The notes beneath the pieces are model-generated. The model was given only the letters and a program-made list of their open reading frames with translations, made no database searches and was not told where the DNA came from. From assembly GCA_009845905.1 (NCBI GenBank), contig VXYS01000006.1, forward strand, positions 80,266-144,265: DNA of 64,000 nt, given 5' to 3'. A program made the translations under genes and the position numbers. How positions within the stretch are numbered: position 1 is the first letter of the stretch; each line of letters begins with the position of its first letter. This DNA is from Gammaproteobacteria bacterium (GTDB taxonomy: Bacteria > Pseudomonadota > Gammaproteobacteria > Steroidobacterales > Foliamicaceae). Of this stretch, positions 34,570-42,652 are shown piece by piece.

Positions 34570-36170
34570 GGCCAGGGACTGGGCATTTCGCTGACCGGCA
34601 TTTCGATCAGGCCCGGCGCGTCGGCCACGAGCGCCTCCCGCAGCGCCTTGCGCAGTTCTTCGGGTGTGTGCGCCCGCCATGCTTCCAGCCCGAACGATTC
34701 GGCCATGGCCTTGAAATCGGGATTGGTCAGGCCGGAGGCGAAAACGCGCCCGGAATAGCGTTGCGCCTGGTCGCGGCGCACGTTGCCGTAGCCGTCGTTG
34801 CTGAACACGATCACCACGACGTTGAGTCCGTGGCGCTTCGCGGTGGCCATTTCCGCGCCGGCGTAGAGAAATCCGCCGTCTCCCGCGAACGCGACCACCT
34901 TGCGGTCGCGATGGGCCGCCTGCACGCCCAATGCGGTGGGATAGCCGTAGCCCAGGTTGCCCTGGAAGTTGCTGCTGATGTAGTGCCGCGCCCGGTAGGA
35001 AGGAAACGCGAACCAGGACGTATAGGCCATCTGGGTGACCTCGTCCACCAGAAAGCCGTCTTCGGGCAACTCCTCGCGAACCACTTCGAGCACGGCAAGC
35101 TGAGGCGCATTGTTGCGGGCGAATTCCTTCCGGAATCGTCGCTTCAGGCCCAGGAGCTCCTTCTTGCGCGACTCCCGCTTGCGGTTGACGCTCTCAAGCG
35201 CATCCGCCAGGTCCGTCAGCCCGGCGCCGGCGTCGGCGCAGAGCGCTACGGTCGGCGCGCGCCCGCGACTGAAAGCGCTGTCGTCCGCCTCCAGCCGCAC
35301 CACCGGCAAGCCGTCGTCCAGACCCCATTCCAGTTCGGGTTCCGTGAACCGCGTGCCGACCGCCAGCACCGCGTCCGCATCGGCCCACAGCGCGTGGGCT
35401 GCCGGAAGGTTGATCCCCAGATAGTGGCGCTCGTCGATGACGCCCTTGGCATTGAAGTTGGCGGCCGCCGGCGCCTGCAGTATTTCCGCCACGCGCTTGA
35501 GTTCCGCTCCGGCATCCAGCGCGCCCGCTCCGGCGATGATGATCGGATTTCGCGCGGAACCCAAAACTCGGGCCGCCTCCTTCACCGCGTCCGGGTCCGG
35601 CGCGCTCGTTTCGTACGAGGAGGCCGGTTCGAGCAGCGCGGCTTCGCAGCCACCCTCCATCACGTCCGGAGCCATTTCCAGCGCCACCGGAAGCGCCCGT
35701 CCCGTATGCAATTGCCGAAACGCCTCGGCCACCATTTCCGGCGCAGCCGCGCCGCTCGGAATACGCTCGGCCCACTTCGTCAGCCGCTGCAGGATCCCGA
35801 GTTGATCGTGGATCTCGTGCAGCATGCCCCAGCCCCGGTCGATGTGTTGCGACGGGACCTGGCCCGCCAGACACAGCACGCGGGAGTTGGTGGCATAGGC
35901 CGTGACCAGAGCGGATCCCGCGTTGAGGACGCCGGGTCCGGGCACCACGCTGAACACCCCGGGGCGCCCGGTGGAGGCGGCATAGCCCAGCGCCATATAG
36001 GCCGCGCCCTGTTCGTGGCGGGAGTTGATGACCTGGGTGGGACGCTCGTACTGCGCCAGCGCGTCGAACAGTCCGTAGGTCTGACCGCCCGGGAGCCCGA
36101 AGACGGTATCGACGCCGTGCGCCAGCACCGAGCGCACCAGCGCTTCGCCTCCCGTCATTTCAGTCTTCAT
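34542..36170 (-). CDS. Thiamine-diphosphate-dependent enzyme (acetolactate synthase/benzoylformate decarboxylase-like)
   Basis: A 542-residue enzyme with the three-domain plan of the pyruvate oxidase/decarboxylase family. The N-terminal domain has the catalytic Glu53 in 'SRHEQGAAYMA'. The C-terminal domain has the ThDP/Mg motif 'GDGGFLYAGAEMATAKRH' ending in 'NDGYGN'. It could be a 2-oxo-acid decarboxylase, a carboligase or an oxalyl-CoA-type lyase. It is not obviously IlvB, since there is no small subunit nearby. The start overlaps the stop of the upstream EthD gene by 11 bases. Confidence 0.85.
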   Translation of the reverse strand: MKTEMTGGEALVRSVLAHGVDTVFGLPGGQTYGLFDALAQYERPTQVINSRHEQGAAYMALGYAASTGRPGVFSVVPGPGVLNAGSALVTAYATNSRVLCLAGQVPSQHIDRGWGMLHEIHDQLGILQRLTKWAERIPSGAAAPEMVAEAFRQLHTGRALPVALEMAPDVMEGGCEAALLEPASSYETSAPDPDAVKEAARVLGSARNPIIIAGAGALDAGAELKRVAEILQAPAAANFNAKGVIDERHYLGINLPAAHALWADADAVLAVGTRFTEPELEWGLDDGLPVVRLEADDSAFSRGRAPTVALCADAGAGLTDLADALESVNRKRESRKKELLGLKRRFRKEFARNNAPQLAVLEVVREELPEDGFLVDEVTQMAYTSWFAFPSYRARHYISSNFQGNLGYGYPTALGVQAAHRDRKVVAFAGDGGFLYAGAEMATAKRHGLNVVVIVFSNDGYGNVRRDQAQRYSGRVFASGLTNPDFKAMAESFGLEAWRAHTPEELRKALREALVADAPGLIEMPVSEMPSPWPYILLPRVR

Positions 36171-36471
36171 GGGCGATGAGGACTTCGAAGCGGGATCCGG
36201 TGGCGCGGCAGAACTCCACGGCGTCCTGGCCGGCGGCGGCGTTTTCTTCCCAGGCCATCGCGGCGTCGAAGTCTTCCCTGGGGCCGAACTGCAATCCCAC
36301 GATCAGGTACAGAGAGGGGTCGGTGCCGATGGAGTTGCCCGTTATCCGGTTGATGACCAGCTTCTTGAGGCCGGGAATCCTGCGCACCATCGGCGCGTGC
36401 ACTTCGCCGAAATGCTTCTCGAAAGCGTCAACGTCGCGCGGGCGTGTGTAAGTAACAAGTAGCTTGTGCAT
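36160..36471 (-). CDS. EthD domain protein
   Basis: A 103-residue ferredoxin-like alpha/beta-barrel protein. It matches the EthD/dabb group: 'LLVTYTRPRDVDAFEKHFGEVHAPMVRRIPGLKKLVINR'. Such small proteins accompany catabolic operons for ethers, polyketide-like and aromatic compounds, though their activity is mostly undefined. It overlaps the thiamine-diphosphate enzyme start by 11 bases and is first in that two-gene operon. Confidence 0.85.
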   Translation of the reverse strand: MHKLLVTYTRPRDVDAFEKHFGEVHAPMVRRIPGLKKLVINRITGNSIGTDPSLYLIVGLQFGPREDFDAAMAWEENAAAGQDAVEFCRATGSRFEVLIAHED

Positions 36472-36536
36472 TGCCCGATTACCTCTCTCCTCATCGTCCG
36501 TCTTGTCGTCTACAGGGCCAGGGCTGGCCGACTATG

Positions 36537-37382
36537 TTAAGGCTTGATCCGTTGCTGCCGGAACTCGTGCTGGGCGAAGCTGCCGAGCACGCGGACGATG
36601 TCGGTGTAGTACTCGATTTCCTCGAGCGCCGAGAGCACCGGGGCGTCGAACTCGTGGCCCTCGACCTCGACATAGAAGCGCGCCCGGTCGAAGTTCTCCG
36701 AGCCGATATAGCTCTCGAGCTTGGTGAGGTTGACGTTGTTCGTGGCGAAGGCCCCCAGCGCCTTGTACAGGGCCGCCGGCACGCTGCGAAGCTGGAACCA
36801 CAGCGCAGTGATGTAGTCCGTGTCCCGATCCGCGGGTCCGGTGTTCTTTTCCCTGGCCAGCACGATGAAGCGCGTCGTGTTGTGCTGCTCGTCCTGAATG
36901 TCCCGGCCCAGGCTGCTGAGTTCATACAGCTCGCCCGCCAGCGCGGAAGCGATCGCGCCGATGGACGGATCGCCCCGCTGGGCCACTCGTTCCGCGGCTG
37001 CGGCAGTGTCGCTGGCCGCCCGCGGCTCAATCCCCCGTTTACGCAGGTAGCGCCGGCACTGCGCGAGCGCCTGGGGATGGCTGTAGACCGCCTTCAGGCC
37101 CTCGAATGTGGCGCCCGGAACGGCCAGCAGCTCGTGGCGTATCGGCTGGAAATACTCGGCCACGATGTGCAGGGCCTGGTGGGGCAGAAGCTGATGAATG
37201 TCCGCCACGCGGCCGCCCAGGTTGTTCTCGATCGGAATCATGGCGAGGTCGCCGCCGCCGGCCTCGACGATCTCGAAAACGTCCTCGAAACTCGGGCAGG
37301 GTACGGCTTCCAGCTCCGGATGGACGGCGCGGCAGGCGAGGTGCGACCAGGCGCCGGCGATTCCCTGGTAGGCGATGCTCAA
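36537..37382 (-). CDS. pheA: Prephenate dehydratase (monofunctional, ACT domain)
   Basis: Converts prephenate to phenylpyruvate in phenylalanine synthesis. The 281-residue protein has the catalytic domain (starting 'IAYQGIAGAWSH', with 'IPIENNLGGRV' and the 'NTTRFIVL' TRF motif) and a C-terminal ACT domain ('LGAFATNNVNLTKLESY') that binds phenylalanine for feedback inhibition. No chorismate mutase domain is fused, unlike the enterobacterial PheA. The start is TTG, with GGAGGA at a normal distance upstream. Confidence 0.92.
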   Translation of the reverse strand: MSIAYQGIAGAWSHLACRAVHPELEAVPCPSFEDVFEIVEAGGGDLAMIPIENNLGGRVADIHQLLPHQALHIVAEYFQPIRHELLAVPGATFEGLKAVYSHPQALAQCRRYLRKRGIEPRAASDTAAAAERVAQRGDPSIGAIASALAGELYELSSLGRDIQDEQHNTTRFIVLAREKNTGPADRDTDYITALWFQLRSVPAALYKALGAFATNNVNLTKLESYIGSENFDRARFYVEVEGHEFDAPVLSALEEIEYYTDIVRVLGSFAQHEFRQQRIKP

Positions 37383-37447
37383 AGGGGGTCCTCCGGAAAC
37401 AACGGCGGGAGTATACTCCTCCGCCCGCGCGTCACCCGAGAAATCCC

Positions 37448-37741
37448 ATGAACGACGAAAACACCAACCTCGAGCTGGAAGCGGCGGTGCTGCGGCGCCT
37501 GCTCAGGCACCTGGACGAGAACAGGGACGTCCAGAACATCGACCTGATGATCGCAGGCGGTTTCTGCCGCAACTGTCTCGGCCGCTGGTACGCCGAAGCG
37601 GCCAACGAACACGGGATCGATCTGACCGAGACCGAAGCGCGCGAGCGGATCTACGGCATGTCCTACGCCGATTGGAAGAAGAAGTACCAGAAGCCGGCCA
37701 CCGAAGAGCAGCTGCGCCGCTTCGCGGCCCGCCACGGCTAG
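37448..37741 (+). CDS. DUF1244 family protein
   Basis: A 97-residue conserved protein common in proteobacteria. The family hallmarks are clear: 'LLRHLDENRDVQNIDLMI', the Cys pair in 'GGFCRNCLGRWY' and 'YGMSYADWKKKYQKPAT'. The two Cys may bind metal. Function unknown. It is divergent from pheA over 65 bases and convergent with the phosphofructokinase gene. Confidence 0.85.
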   Translation: MNDENTNLELEAAVLRRLLRHLDENRDVQNIDLMIAGGFCRNCLGRWYAEAANEHGIDLTETEARERIYGMSYADWKKKYQKPATEEQLRRFAARHG

Positions 37742-37747
37742 GCGTTC

Positions 37748-39004
37748 CTATTCGAACGGATCGAGGCGTTTTTCCGCCGACGGCAGTTCGATTTCCGCGT
37801 AGACGGGCAGTCCGCCGCGGAAGGGGGGCAGGGCCTCGCCTTCGATCAGCGGCTGAAGATAGGTCCGGGCCGCCTCGGTGATGCCGTAGCCGTCTTTCGT
37901 GATGAACCCGCGCGGCAGTTCCTTCTCGCGATTGGCCACCTGGTCGAGGGGGGCGGAGGACGTTTCCCAGGCGTAGGGATCATCGCCGATGCGCTTGATT
38001 GTCACCATTTCCGCGTTGCCGCCGGCAAGCGCCAGTTCGACGCCTGACCGCCCGGCCGCGTAAGCGTGCTCCAGGTCGGTGGCGGACGCCAGGTGCCGCG
38101 CCGAACGCTGCAGATAGTCGCTGATGGCGTAGTGGTGCTTGTAGCCCAGGTTCTCGCGGATCATGTTCGCCAGCACCGGCGCCAGCCCGCCGAGCTGCTT
38201 GTGGCCGAAGGCGTCGGTGCCTCCCGCTTCGGAAAGGAAGCGGCCGTCGCCGTAGCGGGCCCCCTCGCTGGCCACGATCACGCAGTATTCGTGCTGCTCG
38301 ACGGACTCCCGGACCCGTGCCAGGAAGCTGTCCGTTTCGAAGGCAACTTCCGGGAACAGGATGATGTGCGGAGCGTCGCCCGCGCCCGATCCCGCCAGCC
38401 CTCCGGCGGCGGCGATCCAGCCGGCATGCCGCCCCATGACTTCCAGGATGAAAACCTTGGTCGAGGTCCGCGCCATGCCGGCGACGTCCAGCGCGGCCTC
38501 CCGGGTGGACACGGCCACGTACTTCGCCGCCGAGCCGAAGCCGGGGCAGCAGTCGGTGACCGGAAGGTCATTGTCGACGGTCTTGGGCAGGCCGATGCAT
38601 GTGAGCGGGTAATCCAGCCGCCGGCCGAGTTCGGAAAGCTTCAGCGCCGTGTCCATGGAGTCGTTGCCGCCGTTGAAGAACACCTGGCCGATCCCGTGCG
38701 CGCGAAACACGTTGATCAGCCGGTGGTATTCGCGCTCGTCGTCCTCGAACCTGGTCAGCTTGTAGCGGGCCGTTCCGAATGCGCTACCGGGACGCTGGCC
38801 CAGGGCGGCCACATCTTCCGCCGAAGCGGCGTCGGTGTCCAGCAACTGTTCGTGCAGCGCGCCGAGGATGCCGTTTCGCGCGGCGTACAGCTTGCCGACC
38901 GCCGGCCTCACCCGGCGCACCGCCTCGATAACGCCTTGGGCGGTAGCGTTGATCACAGCCGTGGGACCGCCCGACTGGGCGTAGAGTGCATTGGGCGCGG
39001 GCAT
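37748..39004 (-). CDS. pfp: Pyrophosphate-dependent 6-phosphofructokinase
   Basis: Phosphorylates fructose 6-phosphate in glycolysis, reversibly if PPi-dependent. The 418-residue protein has the opening 'YAQSGGPTAVINA', the phosphoryl-donor loop 'NGGNDSMDTAL' and the catalytic 'LPKTVDNDLPVTD'. The Asp at position 115 and Lys at 141 replace the two Gly residues that define ATP-dependent enzymes, a known marker of PPi use. The active-site Asp pair in 'TVDND' is intact. The start at 39004 gives the family N-terminus. Divergent from adk. Confidence 0.85.
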   Translation of the reverse strand: MPAPNALYAQSGGPTAVINATAQGVIEAVRRVRPAVGKLYAARNGILGALHEQLLDTDAASAEDVAALGQRPGSAFGTARYKLTRFEDDEREYHRLINVFRAHGIGQVFFNGGNDSMDTALKLSELGRRLDYPLTCIGLPKTVDNDLPVTDCCPGFGSAAKYVAVSTREAALDVAGMARTSTKVFILEVMGRHAGWIAAAGGLAGSGAGDAPHIILFPEVAFETDSFLARVRESVEQHEYCVIVASEGARYGDGRFLSEAGGTDAFGHKQLGGLAPVLANMIRENLGYKHHYAISDYLQRSARHLASATDLEHAYAAGRSGVELALAGGNAEMVTIKRIGDDPYAWETSSAPLDQVANREKELPRGFITKDGYGITEAARTYLQPLIEGEALPPFRGGLPVYAEIELPSAEKRLDPFE

Positions 39005-39086
39005 GCGGACAGTCGCTTTTCTGCGTGGACCAGCGTGTACGATAGCACCCCCTTTACCGGGACAGCACACAAGGCCGGAGGACTCG

Positions 39087-39842
39087 ATGCGGATAGTTTT
39101 TCTGGGCGCTCCGGGCGCAGGGAAGGGCACCCAGGCGCGCCGGCTTGAGGAGCGGAAAGGCTGGCCCCAGGTGTCCACCGGCGACCTGCTGCGCGCCGCC
39201 GTGGCGGCCGGCACTCCGCTTGGACTCGAGGCAAAGGCGGCGATGGATGCCGGGGAGCTGGTTTCCGACCAGCTGGTCATGCAGCTTCTCGGCGACCGGC
39301 TCGGGCGGGACGACTGTGACGGAGGCTTCATCCTCGACGGGTTCCCCCGCAACCTTTCGCAGGCCCGGCTGCTCGGAGAGTTGCTTGAGGGGTCGGGGCA
39401 GCAACTGGATGTCGTGCTGATGCTGGAGGTCGATCACGGCGTACTGATGAAGAGGCTGACCGGCCGCCGGACCTGTTCGGCCACCGGCAAACTGCTGAAC
39501 ATACATTTCTCGCCGCCGGAGGAACTGGCCGCCAGCCGAGCCGCGGGCGGCGAACTGATCCAGCGCGACGACGACAGGGAAGAGACGATCGCCAACCGGC
39601 TCTCCGTCTACGAGCGCCAGACCCGCCCGCTGCTGGAGCACTACTCGGGCCTGCTGCGCCGCGTTGACGGACTGGGCTCGCCCGATGAAGTTTTTACGCG
39701 CGTGTGGGTGGCACTCGAATCTCCCGGGAGCGAGGGCGCGTCCCTCGCAGCCGTCTCGCCTTCCCGGAGGGCGGGACGTCCTCCCGCCCAGGCTTCCCGC
39801 ATGCGTCAGCACCGCCCCAACGGCGGCCGAAACCCGTCCTAG
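39087..39842 (+). CDS. adk: Adenylate kinase with repeat-derived C-terminal tail
   Basis: Interconverts ATP+AMP and 2 ADP. The core is normal: Walker A 'GAPGAGKGTQA', AMP-binding 'STGDLLR', 'LDGFPRNLSQA', LID domain 'GRRTCSATGKLLN', and 'RDDDREETIANRLSVY'. The usual C-terminus is reached near residue 211. From about residue 212 the frame runs through a palindromic element (39721-39789), adding about 40 Ser/Arg/Pro-rich residues ending 'NGGRNPS', with no homology to the enzyme. The start has GGAGG upstream. Probably functional, since the tail lies beyond the core. Confidence 0.93.
   Translation: MRIVFLGAPGAGKGTQARRLEERKGWPQVSTGDLLRAAVAAGTPLGLEAKAAMDAGELVSDQLVMQLLGDRLGRDDCDGGFILDGFPRNLSQARLLGELLEGSGQQLDVVLMLEVDHGVLMKRLTGRRTCSATGKLLNIHFSPPEELAASRAAGGELIQRDDDREETIANRLSVYERQTRPLLEHYSGLLRRVDGLGSPDEVFTRVWVALESPGSEGASLAAVSPSRRAGRPPAQASRMRQHRPNGGRNPS
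39721..39789. repeat. Palindromic element at the 3' end of adk
   Basis: Contains the palindrome CTCCCGGGAG (39721-39730), the hairpin CGAGGG/CCCTCG (39731-39747) and the hairpin GGGCGGGA-CGTCC-TCCCGCCC (39769-39789). It combines the two sub-types seen separately elsewhere ('GGGAGCGAGG' type and 'GGAGGGCGGGACG' type). It is translated as the adenylate kinase tail. Confidence 0.75.
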
Positions 39843-39856
39843 GAAACCGGGCCCGA

Positions 39857-40387
39857 ATGGCTGCGATACTCCAGGGCGTACTGATGGTGTCGCTGGGTCT
39901 GCGCGGGCCCGACTCGCTGCCGGGTTCGCGCGAGATGCTGGTCCTGTGCCTGGTTCCCTGGGCGGCCGTAACCGCTATCGGTTACCTGATGCTGCTGCCG
40001 GCGCCGGCGCTCTTCGTTCTGCCCGTCGCGGCGTTCGAGTTGCTGCTCCTGCTCGGCTACTCGCGATTCGTGCTGTGGATGGCGGGCAAGCCCGAGCGCT
40101 GGCCGCAAACGCTCGTGTCGCTGCTCGGTGTGCAGGCGATCATAAACGCGCTGAACCTGCCGCTGGTTTACGTCGTCACGTCGCAGGAGCAGCCGGGGCT
40201 CTTGATTCAGGCTGCGGAATACGGTTTCCTGGCGTGGTGGCTGCTGGCCATGGGCAACATCTTCGCCCGGGCCATGGATCGCGGCATCTGGGCGGGGCTG
40301 CTCCTGTCCGTGGCCCACTTTTTCCTCTACATGATCCTCTACGTCGCGCTGACCCAGCTTTTCGGCATCCCGCTCGAAGCTTCCTGA
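39857..40387 (+). CDS. Small polytopic membrane protein, mpl neighbour
   Basis: A 176-residue protein with about five hydrophobic helices ('VLCLVPWAAVTAIGYLMLL', 'ALFVLPVAAFELLLLLGY', 'TLVSLLGVQAIINALNL', 'FLAWWLLAMGNIF', 'LLLSVAHFFLYMILYVAL'). It resembles small YIP1-like or uncharacterised inner-membrane proteins found next to mpl, but no function is assigned. Its stop overlaps the mpl start by one base (TGATG), so the two are coupled. Confidence 0.65.
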   Translation: MAAILQGVLMVSLGLRGPDSLPGSREMLVLCLVPWAAVTAIGYLMLLPAPALFVLPVAAFELLLLLGYSRFVLWMAGKPERWPQTLVSLLGVQAIINALNLPLVYVVTSQEQPGLLIQAAEYGFLAWWLLAMGNIFARAMDRGIWAGLLLSVAHFFLYMILYVALTQLFGIPLEAS

Positions 40388-41757
40388 TGCATATTCATAT
40401 TCTCGGCATTTGCGGGACCTTCATGGGCGGGCTTGCCGCCCTGGCCCGCGAACTCGGCCACGAAGTCACAGGCGCCGATCGCGCCGCCTGGCCGCCGATG
40501 AGCACGCGCCTGCGGGAACTGGGGATCGAACCTGTAATCGGCTTCGATCCCGCGCAACTGGACGCCGGACCCGACCTCGTGCTGGTGGGCAACGTCATGT
40601 CGCGCGGCATGCCGATCGTCGAGGCGCTGCTGGACAGCGGTCTGAAGTTCATGTCCGGCCCCGAGTGGCTTGGCCAAAAGGTGCTGCAGGACCGCGAGGT
40701 GATCGCGATTACCGGTACGCACGGCAAGACCACCACCGCGAGCATGGTCGCGTGGATGCTGCACGAGGCGGGCCTGGATCCCGGCTTTCTGATCGGCGGC
40801 GCGCCGGGCAATTTCGAGCGCACCGCCCGGTTGGGGGGCGGGCGGCATTTCGTCATCGAGGGCGATGAGTACGACACCTCCTTCTTCGACAAGAACGCCA
40901 AGTTCCTCCACTACCGCGCCGGCACGGTCGTCATCAACAATGTCGAGCACGATCACGTCGACATCTACCCCGGCCTGGAAGCGGTAATGTGGCAGTTTCA
41001 CCTGCTGCTGCGGCGCACCCCGGGCGCCGGACGGCTGATCGTCAACGGCGCGGACGCCAACATCTCCGATTTGCTGGCAAAGGGTTGCTGGAGTCCGGTG
41101 GAGCGCTTTTCGGTCGATCCCGGATCCGGGGCGGAATGGCGCGCGGAACGTATCGAGGGCTTTCGTGCGAAGTTTTCGGGGCAGTCGGGCGAAGCGTGTT
41201 GCGATCTGGCTTTGCCGGGCGCGCATAACCTGTCCAACGCACTGGCCGCGGTGGCGGCCGCGCATGGCGCGGGCGTGTCAATCGAGCGGGCCTGCGGTGC
41301 GCTCGAATCTTTCGTTGCGCCGGCGCGACGCCTGCAATTGCTCGGCCGCTATCCGGCCGGTGCTTCCGGCGTTGCCTTGTACGATGACTTCGCCCACCAC
41401 CCCACTGAGATTCGGGCGACCCTCAAGGCCCTGTCCGGCGACTACAACCGCGTACTGGCGGTTCTGGAACCGGCCTCCAACAGCATGCGCGCCGGCGCGC
41501 ACCTGGCGGGCCTGCCGGCCGCGCTGGAAGGCGCCGCTCACGCCTGGCTGGCGCCTTGCGCAAGCCTGGAATGGGATCCGGAGACCGCGTTTGCCGGCCA
41601 CGATCATGTCACGGTGTGCGCGGACGCCGCCCAGGCTGCGCGCGCCGCGGCTGCGGCTGTGGAGGCAGGCGATGCGGTCGTGTTCATGAGCAACAGCGGC
41701 GCTTCAGGCGCCGCCGGCCTGCTGGCGGCCGAGCTGACACAGCGCCGTCCCGGCTAA
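40387..41757 (+). CDS. mpl: UDP-N-acetylmuramate:L-alanyl-gamma-D-glutamyl-meso-diaminopimelate ligase
   Basis: Recycles cell-wall peptide by ligating the tripeptide to UDP-MurNAc. The 456-residue Mur-ligase fold begins 'IHILGICGTFMGGLAALARELGHEVTGAD'. The ATP loop is 'ITGTHGKTTTASMV', the acidic Mg site 'IEGDEYDTSFFDKNAKFLHYR' is the Mpl form rather than MurC, and the C-terminal domain shows 'YDDFAHHPTEIRATL'. Coupled to the small membrane gene upstream and convergent with the transglutaminase gene one base later. Confidence 0.95.
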   Translation: MHIHILGICGTFMGGLAALARELGHEVTGADRAAWPPMSTRLRELGIEPVIGFDPAQLDAGPDLVLVGNVMSRGMPIVEALLDSGLKFMSGPEWLGQKVLQDREVIAITGTHGKTTTASMVAWMLHEAGLDPGFLIGGAPGNFERTARLGGGRHFVIEGDEYDTSFFDKNAKFLHYRAGTVVINNVEHDHVDIYPGLEAVMWQFHLLLRRTPGAGRLIVNGADANISDLLAKGCWSPVERFSVDPGSGAEWRAERIEGFRAKFSGQSGEACCDLALPGAHNLSNALAAVAAAHGAGVSIERACGALESFVAPARRLQLLGRYPAGASGVALYDDFAHHPTEIRATLKALSGDYNRVLAVLEPASNSMRAGAHLAGLPAALEGAAHAWLAPCASLEWDPETAFAGHDHVTVCADAAQAARAAAAAVEAGDAVVFMSNSGASGAAGLLAAELTQRRPG

Positions 41758-41758
41758 G

Positions 41759-42652
41759 TTATTGAGGCGCCTGGGGGCGGCGGGCGTGCGCCCCGGGCCC
41801 CGATTCGCTCACCGTGACGTGTACGCCCAGGCGGGACTCGCCCCCGCCGAAAACGGTCCCCCGGGTAGGCGCCGCATCGTTGTAGTCGCGCCCCACGGCG
41901 GTGCGGATGTGCCCCGCGCCGGCCCCGGCTCCGTTGGTGGGGTCAAGTCCCACCCATCCGAGTTCCGGCAGACGAAATTCCGCCCAGGCATGACTGGCGG
42001 CCGGCAACGGCTGTTCGCCCGAAGCCGCGCCGGGATTGAGATAGCCCGACACGTAACGGCTGGGAATGCCCCAGGTTCTGCCAATGGCGATCATCACGTG
42101 GGCGTAGTCCTGGCAAACGCCCCTGCCGGTTGCAAGAATGCGTTCGATGGGCGAATCCACCGCGGTGCTGCCGGGCTCGTAGCGCAGCACGTCGTGGAGC
42201 CGGGACGACAGGGTCAGCAGGGAACTCAGGGGGTCCTCGCCGCGCCCGATGCCGTTTTGTTCAACGAACGCGTCAAGCGCCGGCCCCGGCCGGGCCAACC
42301 CGCCGGGCGTCAGGAACTCCCAGTAGCGCAGCGACACGCCGGGGTCCGAAAGCGCATTCCATGCGGCCGCATCAATGCGTTCCGGCAGCGGCGGCGCGGC
42401 GGCCGTTTCCACTTCGCTGCTGGCGCGCACGGTGGCGCGGCGATGCCGGCGATGAATGCTGAGCAGATGGCACCGGTTGCCGAAGGCGTCCTCGCATGCC
42501 ACCCAGTCTGCGGCGGGCCGGACATCCAGGCGGAACGACAGGACCTGTTGCCCGAAGTCCTCGCTCGGATGCAGCCGAAGAAGCATCAGGTTTCCATGCA
42601 CCGCCGCCCCGTAGCTGAATTCGGAGACATGCTCCACGTTGTGGCGTGTCAT
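41759..42652 (-). CDS. Transglutaminase-like protease domain protein
   Basis: A 297-residue protein with an N-terminal beta domain ('NVEHVSEFSYGAAVHGNLMLLRLHP') and a transglutaminase-like core. The catalytic triad can be placed at Cys in 'GRGVCQDYAHVMIAI', His in 'ASHAWAEFRLPELGW' and Asp in 'GLDPTNG'. It overlaps the alpha-E gene upstream by four bases and is the last gene of a three-gene operon with a CP-ATP-grasp protein. This trio is a recurrent set in proteobacteria and has been proposed to make and process a peptide; the substrate is unknown. Confidence 0.85.
   Translation of the reverse strand: MTRHNVEHVSEFSYGAAVHGNLMLLRLHPSEDFGQQVLSFRLDVRPAADWVACEDAFGNRCHLLSIHRRHRRATVRASSEVETAAAPPLPERIDAAAWNALSDPGVSLRYWEFLTPGGLARPGPALDAFVEQNGIGRGEDPLSSLLTLSSRLHDVLRYEPGSTAVDSPIERILATGRGVCQDYAHVMIAIGRTWGIPSRYVSGYLNPGAASGEQPLPAASHAWAEFRLPELGWVGLDPTNGAGAGAGHIRTAVGRDYNDAAPTRGTVFGGGESRLGVHVTVSESGPGAHARRPQAPQ

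Noticed and set aside
34542-36170. Acetolactate synthase large subunit (ilvB) as a firm call
   Set aside because: No ilvN-like small subunit is adjacent, and the gene is coupled to EthD in a catabolic context, so only the ThDP-enzyme class is supported.
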